Assembly (NCBI GenBank): GCA_965277535.1
Contig: OZ255825.1
Span: forward strand, 3,348,001 to 3,412,000
Direction of reading: 5' to 3'
Source of the DNA: Ilyomonas sp965277535
GTDB taxonomy: Bacteria; Bacteroidota; Bacteroidia; Chitinophagales; Chitinophagaceae
DNA length: 64,000 bases
Positions 43,582 to 52,645 of this stretch are shown one piece after another; position 1 is the stretch's first letter, and every line of letters starts with the position of its first letter. Made by a program: the position numbers and the translations under genes. A model generated the notes under the pieces. That model was not told the DNA's origin and made no database searches. It saw only the letters and a list, made by a program, of their open reading frames with translations.

Positions 43582-46053
43582 TTAATTGTTTTGAAATACC
43601 AGCTTTCCTATGTATTTGGTTTTGGCAATATTTTCTTTAGGCAGCAATTGCAATGGGTAATACTTGCCTTCAATCCACGGATCTTCGCCGTTACTGAACC
43701 ATTGGCTTCCCGGGTTGCCGCTTTGCCCGCCGGGATATACGCCATACGCATGAATGGTATCGGTAAGTTCTACTATCATACGCCAGCTTGGGCCATGCGC
43801 GTTTTCTTTTGTATAAGCATTGATAACGTGTTTGCCGCCACCTGCATCTACATCGGTCCGGCTGAACGCCGGTATTTTCAGTAAATGATAAAAACCGCCG
43901 GTACGAAATTGCCCCCACGCCAACTTATTTTTCTGTTGTGCGTCTACCCACAACGGCTCTGCTTTGTGAAAGGCTTTTGTTACCTCTTCAGACAAGGTTT
44001 CTTTGGTTGTTGTAGTTATATCATCCACAAAGCTATAAGCCGTATCTTTCAACAAAGCCTCAACCAGTGTGCTTTCGTTGGGCGATGGCATGGGCAGGTT
44101 GCTTTGCGCCATTTCATCACCAAAAATGCAGGTTTCTAAACTATCCCACCAGGTAGTAAAAATTGTAGGGCCACATTCATAAGCTTCGTTGCGCAGGTTC
44201 CAGTTTTGCAATGAATCAACAAAGTTTCGTTCATCTTCATTTAGCTCAGCCTTTTTAATGTGTTTTAGTAAAAGCGGCCTTGCCATTTCAGCAAAAACAT
44301 TGTAGTTATCGGTTTGCAAACGCTTCATGCTATCTGTGGTAATGTGGTTCATGCCTCTTAATTCGCGGTTAATCAAAAAACCCCTGTACATCTCAAAATT
44401 ACCACCCATGTAGTAATGATAGGAAGTATCGTAAGGATACTGATTGGCACTGCTTACAAAGCCACGCTGCGGGTTGTGCAACACCACGTTTTCACTGTCG
44501 GGAATAATGCCTGCCCATTTGTATTTGTCATCCATACCTTCCATTACAAAATCGCCCTGCCGCTTCCATTTGGCAGGAAAAGCACCTTGCTGCCGTATGG
44601 CAATATCACCCCCTTTTGAGGCAAAAACAAAGTTTTGTCCCGGGCATGCATACGAGTTTGTGGCGGCTACATAATCGGCAAACGTTTTGGCCCTGTTCAA
44701 CAGTAAAAACGTTTTCGCATCATTGCTTCCAAAATGTGCTGTCCAGTGCATTGCATACGCTTTTCCATCGTGCAGTTTGTCGCCATAATGCGCATCATAA
44801 GTAACCGGCCCCCACACCGTCATGGCAATGGTTTCAACATCATCCGGCTTTCCTTTTATATGGATTACTTCTTTGCGAAATGTTGTGGGCTGCCAGCTTC
44901 CATTGTACCAATATTCACTCATTGCTGAATCTTTAAACTTCACTTCATAATAGTCTTTCACATCGCGTTCGGCATTGGTTACGCCCCAGGCAACATTATC
45001 GTTAAAACCAATCACTATTGATGGTGCGCCGGGCAAACTCGCACCATAAACATTGTAAGTTGGCGTGCTCAATTGCACTTCAAACCAAAGCGATGGAAGG
45101 TTTAAACCCAAATGCGGATCATTGCACAAAATGGGACGACCACTTTCCGTTTTACTGCCGGCAACTGCCCAGTTGTTGCTACCATTGTCTTTGTTAGGAA
45201 GACGTTTTTTATCAGGGCGATTGAATACATCTTGTTTGTAATTAAAATAGTCTGAATCCGCACCGGGGGGCGGCTTCACCACAAAAGCAGGCTTCTTTAA
45301 AACAGTGCCTTTGGGTATGATCGGGTCGAGCGAATCCTGCTCATAAGGAAACAATTCCTGAAATTGTTTTTTGGTAAAATAATTTTTTGCGTTGGTCATT
45401 TCAAAGTCCTGCTCATAACCCGTTAAGTCGTAAGCCATATATTTTAAAAGCAAGCTCGATTTTAAATTCGTCCAGAGCTCAGGTTTGTAATTGAGTAATT
45501 TGTATTCAATAGGATAATCGCTTTCGTGCAAGCTCCTGATATAGCTGTTCACGCCAGCCGTATAAGCATTCAAAATAGCTTTGGTAAACGTATCAGCTTC
45601 CATGGTTGCCAGCGTATTTTCGGCAGCATACACCATTCCGATACGGCGGAAATATTTATCAATTTTTAAAAAGTTAGTGCCCGATGAAGAATCGCCCATA
45701 ATTTCACTTAACCTGCCCGAAGCGGCATACGTTTGAAATTCCATTTGCCACAGCCTGAATTTTGCATGAACATAACCTTCGGCAAAAAAAACATCCGTTT
45801 CATTGTCGGCGTAAATGTGCGGCACCAGCCGTTCGTCCAGATACACTTCTGTTTTGCCTCCTAAGCCATTTGCATTGATGTTGGCAGAAAACATGGCGTT
45901 GGCGGGTTCTGCATTTTGCCAAAACCCTTTGGACGGGGAAAGAAAAAATCCCATCAGCGGCGTTTTGGTTTTGCCTGCCGGAAGTTGTACATCCAGCACA
46001 ACAATCAAAGCAATGGTAACAACAGCCGAAATGAGAAACGGGACCAACCTCAT
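43582..46053 (-). CDS. Penicillin acylase family protein (peptidase S45)
   Basis: 823 aa, normal for the family. An N-terminal membrane anchor (FLISAVVTIALIVVLDVQL) is followed by the A chain (about 60-290) with VPHIYADNETDVFFAEGYVHAKFRLWQME. The nucleophile that would become the N-terminus of the B chain is Ser292 in NGSNNWAVAGSK. GRPILCNDPHLGLNLPSLWFE, GASLPGAPSIVIGFNDNVAWGVTNAE and PGQNFVFASKGG follow. S45 enzymes mature by self-cleavage and hydrolyse amides such as acyl-homoserine lactones or penicillins. The substrate here is unknown. Confidence 0.93.
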   Translation of the reverse strand: MRLVPFLISAVVTIALIVVLDVQLPAGKTKTPLMGFFLSPSKGFWQNAEPANAMFSANINANGLGGKTEVYLDERLVPHIYADNETDVFFAEGYVHAKFRLWQMEFQTYAASGRLSEIMGDSSSGTNFLKIDKYFRRIGMVYAAENTLATMEADTFTKAILNAYTAGVNSYIRSLHESDYPIEYKLLNYKPELWTNLKSSLLLKYMAYDLTGYEQDFEMTNAKNYFTKKQFQELFPYEQDSLDPIIPKGTVLKKPAFVVKPPPGADSDYFNYKQDVFNRPDKKRLPNKDNGSNNWAVAGSKTESGRPILCNDPHLGLNLPSLWFEVQLSTPTYNVYGASLPGAPSIVIGFNDNVAWGVTNAERDVKDYYEVKFKDSAMSEYWYNGSWQPTTFRKEVIHIKGKPDDVETIAMTVWGPVTYDAHYGDKLHDGKAYAMHWTAHFGSNDAKTFLLLNRAKTFADYVAATNSYACPGQNFVFASKGGDIAIRQQGAFPAKWKRQGDFVMEGMDDKYKWAGIIPDSENVVLHNPQRGFVSSANQYPYDTSYHYYMGGNFEMYRGFLINRELRGMNHITTDSMKRLQTDNYNVFAEMARPLLLKHIKKAELNEDERNFVDSLQNWNLRNEAYECGPTIFTTWWDSLETCIFGDEMAQSNLPMPSPNESTLVEALLKDTAYSFVDDITTTTKETLSEEVTKAFHKAEPLWVDAQQKNKLAWGQFRTGGFYHLLKIPAFSRTDVDAGGGKHVINAYTKENAHGPSWRMIVELTDTIHAYGVYPGGQSGNPGSQWFSNGEDPWIEGKYYPLQLLPKENIAKTKYIGKLVFQNN

Positions 46054-46094
46054 AGCATAAGTATTGAATAGGTAAAGTAAATGAATTTTAAAGA

Positions 46095-46150
46095 GAAGTT
46101 GGGAAAGTTAGGAAGTCGGAAAGACGGTAAGTCCGAAAGTCCGGAAGAAG
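46095..46150. repeat. Low-complexity GGAAAGTCCG-type tract
   Basis: Purine-rich imperfect tandem text with repeats of GTCGGAAAGACGG / GTCCGAAAGTCCGG. It lies in the divergent gap between the acylase and the next gene. A reading frame over it (46081-46386) would encode only this low-complexity text and shadow sequence. Confidence 0.5.
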
Positions 46151-46243
46151 ATGGTTGGTTACATAACATTAGCGATTCGTTAATAAGCTTGTTATGGGCT
46201 TGTGCAAACTGCCGTTTATATTTGTTCACATCAACTGATTGCT

Positions 46244-46798
46244 ATGATGCCGTTTGTAAAAGCCTTGCTTTTGTTTTGCTTCATTTTTATGTATTCATCC
46301 ATCCATGCTCAACCGTTCAGACCATCTTTGAGACCACCTTGGGAAAGACATGCTTCTTCGCGCAAGCTCATTGCAGCAAACGATAAACAAACGCGCCGCT
46401 ATTTTGATGGCGATGTCCTTAAAATTTGCTTCCATCAAAACGGTGAAATTGTAAAAGCCAAAGGAAGATTGCTGATTGATAGTATGGGCGCCGTTGAGAT
46501 CAATCCTTATGGAAGAAAGCTTATCGTTTTAATTCCTACCGATTCAATCGTAAGCATTAGTCGCTGGCATCACACAGGTAAAATTGTTTCAGCTTCTTTA
46601 GCCGGTGCAGGTTTAATATTTGCGGGATTGAGTATTGCGGCAAGTACACCAAACGCTTCAGCTTTAGCAGTTATTTTATTTTATGTACCAGCCACTTTTC
46701 TTGGCGCTGGTTTTATAGTAACCACGTCTGTTGTTTTTATCAGCGAATGGGCAAGCCTGCGTTCACAAAAACGAGGCTATCATTTTCATGTTGAGTAA
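46244..46798 (+). CDS. Hypothetical exported or membrane protein
   Basis: About 184 aa from ATG 46244, chosen because MMPFVKALLLFCFIFMYSSIHAQ is a signal peptide; the frame is open further upstream only with a GTG at 46202. The middle is a small soluble domain (RRYFDGDVLKICFHQNGEIVKAKGRL), followed by two hydrophobic helices (VSASLAGAGLIFAGLSIAAS and AVILFYVPATFLGAGFIVTT). No family recognised. It stands between penicillin acylase and icd. Confidence 0.65.
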   Translation: MMPFVKALLLFCFIFMYSSIHAQPFRPSLRPPWERHASSRKLIAANDKQTRRYFDGDVLKICFHQNGEIVKAKGRLLIDSMGAVEINPYGRKLIVLIPTDSIVSISRWHHTGKIVSASLAGAGLIFAGLSIAASTPNASALAVILFYVPATFLGAGFIVTTSVVFISEWASLRSQKRGYHFHVE

Positions 46799-46902
46799 GG
46801 TTTGGTTTTGCACATATTTTTGATATTGGTTTTATAAAAACATTTTCAAAAATCAGTCACTGCACGCTCGTTCCAAAATCATTCTACATTTCACCGAATC
46901 CT

Positions 46903-46910
46903 TACTTTTG
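46903..46910 (+). promoter_or_regulatory. Candidate -7 element for icd
   Basis: TACTTTTG matches TAnnTTTG and ends 38 bp before the icd ATG. Confidence 0.4.
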
Positions 46911-46948
46911 CTACCCGCATTCATTATTCATTCAAAAACAAAAAATCA

Positions 46949-48178
46949 ATGGCCCAAAAAATTAAAGTTGCCAATCCGGTTGTGGAGCTTGACGGCGATG
47001 AAATGACTCGTATCATCTGGAAATTCATAAAGGATAAACTGATACTTCCTTACATTGATGTGGACATAAAATATTATGATCTTGGCATTGAGTACCGCGA
47101 TGCAACGGACGACCAGGTAACAATTGATGCAGCCAATGCCATTAAGCAATACGGTGTTGGAATTAAATGCGCCACCATTACGCCCGATGAAGCCCGCGTA
47201 GAAGAATTTGGGTTAAAACAAATGTGGAAAAGCCCCAACGGAACCATCCGCAATATCCTTGATGGCACTGTGTTTCGCGAGCCCATTGTATGCAACAACG
47301 TACCACGTTTGGTTCCCAACTGGACGGCGCCCATTTGCATTGGTCGTCATGCGTTTGGCGATCAATATCGCGCCACCGATTTTGTTACCAAAGGCAAAGG
47401 AAAACTAACCATCACGTTTGAAGGGGAAGATGGCACGAAGCAACAATATGAAGTGTATAATTTTAAAGGCGACGGCGTTGCGCTTGCCATGTACAACACC
47501 GACGAAAGCATCAGCGGTTTTGCGAGAGCCTGTTTCAACCAGGCGCTGGCAAAAGGCTGGCCTTTGTATCTCTCAACAAAGAACACCATTTTGAAAAAAT
47601 ACGATGGCAGGTTCAAAGATATTTTTGAAGACATCTATCAAAAAGAGTTCAAAAACAAATTTGATGAAGCTGGCATTACTTACGAGCATCGCCTGATTGA
47701 TGACATGGTTGCTTCTGCTTTAAAATGGAACGGCAATTTTGTGTGGGCTTGTAAAAATTATGATGGCGATGTGCAAAGCGATACCGTGGCGCAAGGCTTT
47801 GGCAGCTTAGGTTTAATGACATCAACATTAGTAACGCCCGATGGCAAAACAATGGAAGCCGAAGCTGCGCATGGAACAGTTACGCGCCACTATCGCGAGC
47901 ATCAAAAAGGCAGACCAACATCTACCAATCCTATTGCTTCCATCTTTGCCTGGACGCGCGGTTTGGAGTTTCGCGGCAAGCTAGATGGCAATCAGGAATT
48001 GATTGATTTTTGCCTCGCTTTAGAGCAAGTGTGCATTGAAACGGTGGAAAGCGGCGAGATGACGAAAGACCTTGCTATTACGATAAAACCAAAGGTAGAA
48101 CACGGTGTAGACTATTTATATACCGAAGAATTTTTGGATGCGCTGGATAAGAATTTAAAGGAAAAATTGGATAAGTAA
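46949..48178 (+). CDS. icd: NADP-dependent isocitrate dehydrogenase, eukaryote-like
   Basis: 409 aa. This is the mitochondrial/cytosolic type of IDH: VVELDGDEMTRIIWKFIKDKLI at the N-terminus, KSPNGTIRNILDGTVFREPI, DDMVASALKWNGNFVWACKNYDGDVQSD and EAEAAHGTVTRHYREHQKG. It oxidises isocitrate to 2-oxoglutarate in the TCA cycle and makes NADPH. It is a single gene, closed by a perfect palindrome that follows its stop. Confidence 0.96.
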   Translation: MAQKIKVANPVVELDGDEMTRIIWKFIKDKLILPYIDVDIKYYDLGIEYRDATDDQVTIDAANAIKQYGVGIKCATITPDEARVEEFGLKQMWKSPNGTIRNILDGTVFREPIVCNNVPRLVPNWTAPICIGRHAFGDQYRATDFVTKGKGKLTITFEGEDGTKQQYEVYNFKGDGVALAMYNTDESISGFARACFNQALAKGWPLYLSTKNTILKKYDGRFKDIFEDIYQKEFKNKFDEAGITYEHRLIDDMVASALKWNGNFVWACKNYDGDVQSDTVAQGFGSLGLMTSTLVTPDGKTMEAEAAHGTVTRHYREHQKGRPTSTNPIASIFAWTRGLEFRGKLDGNQELIDFCLALEQVCIETVESGEMTKDLAITIKPKVEHGVDYLYTEEFLDALDKNLKEKLDK

Positions 48179-48181
48179 CTT

Positions 48182-48231
48182 ATAACACGAATGGTAGAAA
48201 CATTGGCCAATGTTTCTACCATTCGTGTTAT
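48182..48231. terminator. Perfect 50-bp palindrome after icd
   Basis: Two 25-bp arms with no spacer, the centre at ATTGG|CCAAT, starting 4 bp after the icd stop. In RNA it would form a very long hairpin. The downstream flank (TGTTTTATAA) is only partly T-rich. It may act as a terminator or mRNA stabiliser for icd, or as a binding site. Confidence 0.8.
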
Positions 48232-48258
48232 GTTTTATAACGATATGCTTCAACCATT

Positions 48259-48951
48259 ATGAACAAAGTATGTAACGATGCTTCTTCTGCCATTTCTGAT
48301 ATTGAAGACGGCGCAACGCTGATGCTGGGCGGCTTTGGCTTGTGTGGCATTCCCGAAAATTGTATTGCTGCCTTGCAACAAAAAGGTGTCAGGAACTTGA
48401 CTTGTATTTCCAACAATGCTGGTGTGGATGATTTTGGTTTAGGCTTGCTTTTGAAGCAAAAACAAATCAAAAAAATGATGAGCAGCTATGTGGGAGAGAA
48501 CGCCGAATTTGAACGGCAATTGCTTTCCGGCGAACTGGAAGTTGATCTCATTCCACAAGGCACTTTGGTAACCCGCATTCAAATGGCAGCCCTTGGTATT
48601 CCTGCATTCTACACTCCTGCTGGTTACGGTACCGAAGTGGCGGAAGGCAAAGAAGAAAGAGAGTTTGGGGGCAAACAATATTTAATGGAATATGCGCTTC
48701 ATGCCGACTTTGCTTTGGTAAAAGCCTGGCGCGGTGATGCCATGGGAAACCTGCAGTTTCGCAAAACCACGCGCAACTATTCTGTACCGATGGCAAAAGC
48801 CGGAACCATTACCATTGCCGAAGTAGAAGAGCTGGTGGAACCAGGTGAAATTGATCCCGATAATGTGCATGTGGCGGGCATTTATGTGCATCGCATCTTC
48901 CAGGGCAAAAATTATGAGAAGCGAATTGAAAAGAAAACGGTGAGATTGTGA
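48259..48951 (+). CDS. scoA: Succinyl-CoA:3-ketoacid CoA-transferase subunit A
   Basis: 230 aa. Motifs: GATLMLGGFGLCGIPENCI, CISNNAGVDDFGLG, ELEVDLIPQGTLVTRIQMAALGIPAFYTPAGYGTEV and ADFALVKAWRGDAMGNLQFRKTTRN. Together with subunit B it moves CoA from succinyl-CoA to acetoacetate, in ketone-body or lipid use. Usually the two genes are adjacent; here an unrelated gene lies between them. Confidence 0.94.
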   Translation: MNKVCNDASSAISDIEDGATLMLGGFGLCGIPENCIAALQQKGVRNLTCISNNAGVDDFGLGLLLKQKQIKKMMSSYVGENAEFERQLLSGELEVDLIPQGTLVTRIQMAALGIPAFYTPAGYGTEVAEGKEEREFGGKQYLMEYALHADFALVKAWRGDAMGNLQFRKTTRNYSVPMAKAGTITIAEVEELVEPGEIDPDNVHVAGIYVHRIFQGKNYEKRIEKKTVRL

Positions 48952-49046
48952 GTGGTGAGTTTCGAGCTACAAGCTGTTAGCTGCAAGTGAGAACGCAGTT
49001 TTGTATAACATCAATTCAATTTTAAAACGTTTTCATATTACTTTCA

Positions 49047-49340
49047 ATGAAGAATCCACCGGATCATATTGACGATGCAAAAGTGCTGAAATGGGCTTGG
49101 TCAGGACAAGAACCATTTGGTTTCATAAGTAGTGAAGATGGTAGAGAAATGATAGCAGTATATGGAATTGCTATATGTCAATATGAAGACGAAGGAATTG
49201 TATACCGTTTTAGTTGCGACAAAAATTGGGTAACAGTTCAAGATGCACCGTATAATAATATTCAACAAGCTATTGAAAGGTTACCAGATCAATATAAAAA
49301 TGTAAGAGCAGAATGGCATATCATACATCCCACATCATAA
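49047..49340 (+). CDS. Orphan hypothetical protein between the CoA-transferase subunits
   Basis: 97 aa. It is soluble and acidic, with HIDDAKVLKWAWSGQEPFGFI at the N-terminus, a CQYEDEGIVYRFSCDKNWVTVQD middle and a C-terminal RLPDQYKNVRAEWHI. There is no signal or membrane helix. It sits 95 bp after subunit A and 13 bp before subunit B in the same direction and is more AT-rich than either. I do not recognise its family. The likely explanation is insertion of a mobile gene into the operon. Confidence 0.65.
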   Translation: MKNPPDHIDDAKVLKWAWSGQEPFGFISSEDGREMIAVYGIAICQYEDEGIVYRFSCDKNWVTVQDAPYNNIQQAIERLPDQYKNVRAEWHIIHPTS

Positions 49341-49353
49341 ATCGTACATCAAA

Positions 49354-50010
49354 ATGGCTCTCGATAAATTCGGCATTGCCAAACGCATTGCACAGGAACT
49401 GAAAGACGGCATGTATGTGAACCTTGGCATTGGTATTCCAACGCTGGTTGCCAATTACATTCCCGAAGGCATCACTGTAATATTGCAAAGCGAAAACGGC
49501 ATTCTTGGAACAGGTGCTTATCCTACAGAAGAAGAGATAGATGCCGACTTAATCAACGCCGGAAAAGAAACGGTTACTGTGTTGCCCGGCGCGGCCTTTT
49601 TTGATAGCGCAGAAAGCTTTGGAATGATACGCGCCGGCAAGATAGACCTCACCGTTTTGGGTGCAATGGAAGTAAGCGAAACCGGCGATATTGCCAACTG
49701 GAAAATTCCTGGCAAGATGGTAAAAGGCATGGGCGGTGCAATGGATTTAGTGGCTTCGGCAAAGAACATTATTGTTGCCATGCAACACACCAATCCAAAA
49801 GGAGAAAGCAAGTTGTTGCCACAATGTACATTGCCCCTAACCGGCATTGGCTGCGTTAAAAAAATAGTTACTGATTTGGCAGTATTACAAGTAACCGGCG
49901 CGGGCTTTCTGTTGCTGGAACGCGCGCCGGGCGTGAGTTTGGAAGAAATCAAAAGCAAGACAGCAGGCAAGTTGGTTGCACCCGAAGATGTGCCGGAAAT
50001 GAAGATATGA
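49354..50010 (+). CDS. scoB: Succinyl-CoA:3-ketoacid CoA-transferase subunit B
   Basis: 218 aa. The active-site glutamate is in ILQSENGILGTG. YVNLGIGIPTLVANYIPEG, SFGMIRAGKIDLTVLGAMEVS and KMVKGMGGAMDLVASAKNIIVAMQHT mark the beta subunit. It partners with subunit A at 48259-48951. The stop is at 50010 and the next gene is convergent. Confidence 0.94.
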   Translation: MALDKFGIAKRIAQELKDGMYVNLGIGIPTLVANYIPEGITVILQSENGILGTGAYPTEEEIDADLINAGKETVTVLPGAAFFDSAESFGMIRAGKIDLTVLGAMEVSETGDIANWKIPGKMVKGMGGAMDLVASAKNIIVAMQHTNPKGESKLLPQCTLPLTGIGCVKKIVTDLAVLQVTGAGFLLLERAPGVSLEEIKSKTAGKLVAPEDVPEMKI

Positions 50011-50114
50011 TTGTTGATTTATGATTTTGGATTTGTGAATGCAGCTACATCAAAACTTTCTTTTTATCACGCAAACAACTTTGCTCCAATCAATCATCAA
50101 TCGTAATTCAAAAA

Positions 50115-50873
50115 TCACAAATCATTCTTCTTCTCTTCATAATAATTCCACATAATCTTAAACACTCTTTCTTTTAATTCATTTACGGATAAACCATCCG
50201 GAAATACCGGCGGCAAAAAGTGCATATACAATTTATGTGGCAGCATGAAAAATGGTTTTGATGCAGGCAACACTTTTCGCGTATTGAAAATGACGGCAGG
50301 CAATACCGGCTTATTACAATCTATCGCCAGCCGGAATGCACCATCATGAAAAGTACCCAGCGGTTTATCGGTTTTATTTCGGGTTCCTTCGGGATAAATT
50401 ACCATGTCTAAACCCAGTCGCAGCACGGCTTTCATGCGGTTATAACCTTGCTTACGGCTTTCGCTGCTTTTTCTATCTACCAACACACTTCCCAAGCTAT
50501 AAATCCAGCCGAAAAAAGGTGTAAAAGCAAACCCTTTTTTAGCAATCGTTTTGTTTGCATTGGGCATAAACGGCGTAGTAACCGGCACATCCATCAAGCT
50601 ATTGTGATTGCAAACAATTACATAATTTTCGCCTTTTACAAATTTTTCTTCACCTTTTGTTTGTAAGGGACAACCAATCAGATTAAGATAGAAAATCATC
50701 CAAACACGCGACACGCTTCTGTGCCAGCGTGCGGCTTTCGGTTCTTTCAAAAGAAAACAAGGCAGGTAAAAAATAAATGCAATCAACATAGTGCTAACAA
50801 ACAACAGCAATGCCCAAAGTGCCCAGATTCTACCCCAAATTTCTGTAAGCCAATGGTTCTGTTTGCTGCTCAT
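50115..50873 (-). CDS. 1-acyl-sn-glycerol-3-phosphate acyltransferase (PlsC-like)
   Basis: 252 aa. An N-terminal membrane helix (ALWALLLFVSTMLIAFIFYL) is followed by the acyltransferase box CNHNSLMDVP (H-x4-D) and YPEGTRNKTDKPLG. VDRKSSESRKQGYN and the later PAVIFNT segment complete the fold. It makes phosphatidic acid or acylates another lysolipid at the inner membrane. It stands alone and is convergent with the CoA-transferase genes. Confidence 0.9.
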   Translation of the reverse strand: MSSKQNHWLTEIWGRIWALWALLLFVSTMLIAFIFYLPCFLLKEPKAARWHRSVSRVWMIFYLNLIGCPLQTKGEEKFVKGENYVIVCNHNSLMDVPVTTPFMPNANKTIAKKGFAFTPFFGWIYSLGSVLVDRKSSESRKQGYNRMKAVLRLGLDMVIYPEGTRNKTDKPLGTFHDGAFRLAIDCNKPVLPAVIFNTRKVLPASKPFFMLPHKLYMHFLPPVFPDGLSVNELKERVFKIMWNYYEEKKNDL

Positions 50874-51022
50874 GTGAGACGAATGTTTAACTTGGAAATA
50901 TGAGCAAATATAAACATGGTAAGAGCCGGATTAGTTTTTGAATCATTTTGATTTTTCATGCAAAAACAAACGTTTTAATGGCATAGTAATACAGTTTTAA
51001 ATAATCAGCAGTATTTAAACAC

Positions 51023-51043
51023 GACAGGGTTTAGAAACCTGTC
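51023..51043. repeat. Hairpin repeat (CAGGGTTT...AAACCTG type)
   Basis: GACAGGGTTTAGAAACCTGTC folds into a hairpin with one bulge. It resembles the core of the hairpin at 16215-16253. It lies in the 372-bp gap 50874-51245, which also contains one GCAAAAACAAA copy at 50960 and no gene that I can support. Confidence 0.6.
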
Positions 51044-51245
51044 AGCATTATGTAATGCCGCTTAATTGAAGGTGGTATAATATTTCACCACAGTATAAAA
51101 AGGAAAAGAGTTTATGCTGAGAAATTCACTCTGCGAAAACTCACATTTCTCGTGTACTTAACGATGAAAAAAGAATTGTAAATATCAGTAAAAACAAAAG
51201 CCTCTTCCATGCAGAAAAGGCTTTAGATATAAAGATTGATTGAGT

Positions 51246-51500
51246 TTACGAACCAAGATACAGCGAAAACAAAAGAGGAACAGATACAACAATGCCACCA
51301 AACAAAATGCGTTTCATCATATTCATTTTGTGATTGGCAATAATATTATCAATGCATAAAAACCATGCAATTACCAAACCTCCAACACCTGCCAATACCA
51401 ATAAACTTTTGAAGGCAATTCCGCTCATCAGCAAGGCGGCACTGATGAACAACAGAGCAATCGGTGCGATGTCATTCTTTGTTAATTCCAGCTTTTTCAT
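51246..51500 (-). CDS. Small hypothetical membrane protein
   Basis: 84 aa from ATG 51500. Three hydrophobic segments (IAPIALLFISAALLMSGIAF, LLVLAGVGGLVIAWFLCI and ILFGGIVVSVPLLFSLYLG), with a short basic segment before the last. An inner-membrane protein. Function and family unknown. It is in the same orientation as the rfaE2 gene but not tightly linked to it. Confidence 0.65.
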   Translation of the reverse strand: MKKLELTKNDIAPIALLFISAALLMSGIAFKSLLVLAGVGGLVIAWFLCIDNIIANHKMNMMKRILFGGIVVSVPLLFSLYLGS

Positions 51501-51699
51501 CTCAGTTGTTTTTGTTTTAATTTAAAATTGTATGCCATCTTCCCAATCGTTGCGTCTTCTTATTTGCGGGCAACAGGAACGATAATTACAAAAACAAATG
51601 TTGAGAAAAAAAGATCGTCTTGAAATTAAATTCAGATTAAAATAATTTGAAGGATATAAGTAAATGTCAGGTTGATAATATAAACTGCAAAACAAAGAT

Positions 51700-52188
51700 T
51701 TAGTGTTTCATTTTTTCTATTAGGCCTGTTGTGGAAAAGCCTTCCACAATTGGGTTGATAACTACCCGCCCGCCATTTTGAATTACTTCCTTCGCACCTA
51801 CAATGGTATCAATCGTATAATCGCCGCCTTTCACCAACACATCGGGCAGTAATGTGGTGATAAGATGGTGCGGCGTATCTTCACTAAAAATAAGCACAGC
51901 ATCCACAATTAATAACGATGCAAGAATGAGTGAACGGCTTTGTTCGCTGTTGATAGGACGGCTATCGCCTTTCAATTTTTTTACGCTGCTGTCTGCATTC
52001 ACACCAACAATCAGAATATCGGCTTCTTTAGCTGCCTGGCTTAACGAGTAAATATGACCTTCGTGCAACAAATCGAAAACGCCGTTGGTAAAGGCAATGG
52101 TTTTGCCAACCGTTTTCCATGCCGCCACATGATGAATGAGTTGGTTAAGCATAAAAATTTTTTGCGGAATGGCAGCAATGTTTTTCAT
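51700..52188 (-). CDS. rfaE2: ADP-heptose synthase-like adenylyltransferase (RfaE2 type)
   Basis: 162 aa, a nucleotidyltransferase of the cytidylyltransferase superfamily. FTNGVFDLLHEGHIYSL holds the HxGH motif. IVGVNADSSVKKLKG, then the RPINSEQSR segment and LVKGGDYTIDTIVG agree with D-glycero-D-manno-heptose 1-phosphate adenylyltransferase. It activates heptose for LPS. Its start overlaps the panD stop by 4 bp (ATGA), so both are co-translated, although the pathways differ. Confidence 0.9.
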   Translation of the reverse strand: MKNIAAIPQKIFMLNQLIHHVAAWKTVGKTIAFTNGVFDLLHEGHIYSLSQAAKEADILIVGVNADSSVKKLKGDSRPINSEQSRSLILASLLIVDAVLIFSEDTPHHLITTLLPDVLVKGGDYTIDTIVGAKEVIQNGGRVVINPIVEGFSTTGLIEKMKH

Positions 52189-52532
52189 AGTAGTTTGTTG
52201 CCTTCTGTTGGAAATACAAGCCAGGGTTTGAAAGTTCTGGCTTCTTCAAAATCCATCGTTGCATACGAAATAATGATGATGACATCGCCTACTGCGCCGC
52301 GCCGCGCTGCGGGTCCGTTTAAACAAACCGTTCCGCTGCCACGTTTGCCTTTAATGAGGTAGGTTTCAATGCGCTCACCATTGTTCACATTTACAATCTG
52401 AACCTTTTCATTTTCAATCATGTTAGCAGCGTCCATTAAATCTTCATCCAATGTTAAGCTGCCTACATATTGCAGGTTGGCTTCCGTTATGGTTGCTCTG
52501 TGAACCTTCGATTTTAAAACCTCTATTTGCAT
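52185..52532 (-). CDS. panD: Aspartate 1-decarboxylase
   Basis: 115 aa. The self-cleavage site is Gly24-Ser25 in YVGSLTLDEDLMDAANM. NVNNGERIETYLIKG and CLNGPAARRGAVGDVIIIISYA complete the family. Cleavage creates the pyruvoyl group that decarboxylates aspartate to beta-alanine for pantothenate. It is the first gene of the panD-rfaE2 pair. Confidence 0.96.
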   Translation of the reverse strand: MQIEVLKSKVHRATITEANLQYVGSLTLDEDLMDAANMIENEKVQIVNVNNGERIETYLIKGKRGSGTVCLNGPAARRGAVGDVIIIISYATMDFEEARTFKPWLVFPTEGNKLL

Positions 52533-52645
52533 AGCGGCGCAAAGGTAAATGGAATTTATGATGAGGCAAATGTTGTATAATTCTTATCACTTCCTTATAA
52601 CAATTGGGGAGTTGCACAGTTCTTGTTTTAACTGAAAAAAAGACC

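Noticed and set aside
46081..46386. Open frame in the acylase-hypothetical gap
   Set aside because: It covers a low-complexity repeat tract and overlaps the better-supported gene at 46244 in another frame.
49518..49970. A 150-aa minus-strand frame opposite scoB
   Set aside because: Antisense to a well-supported CoA-transferase subunit, with no recognisable domain or signal.
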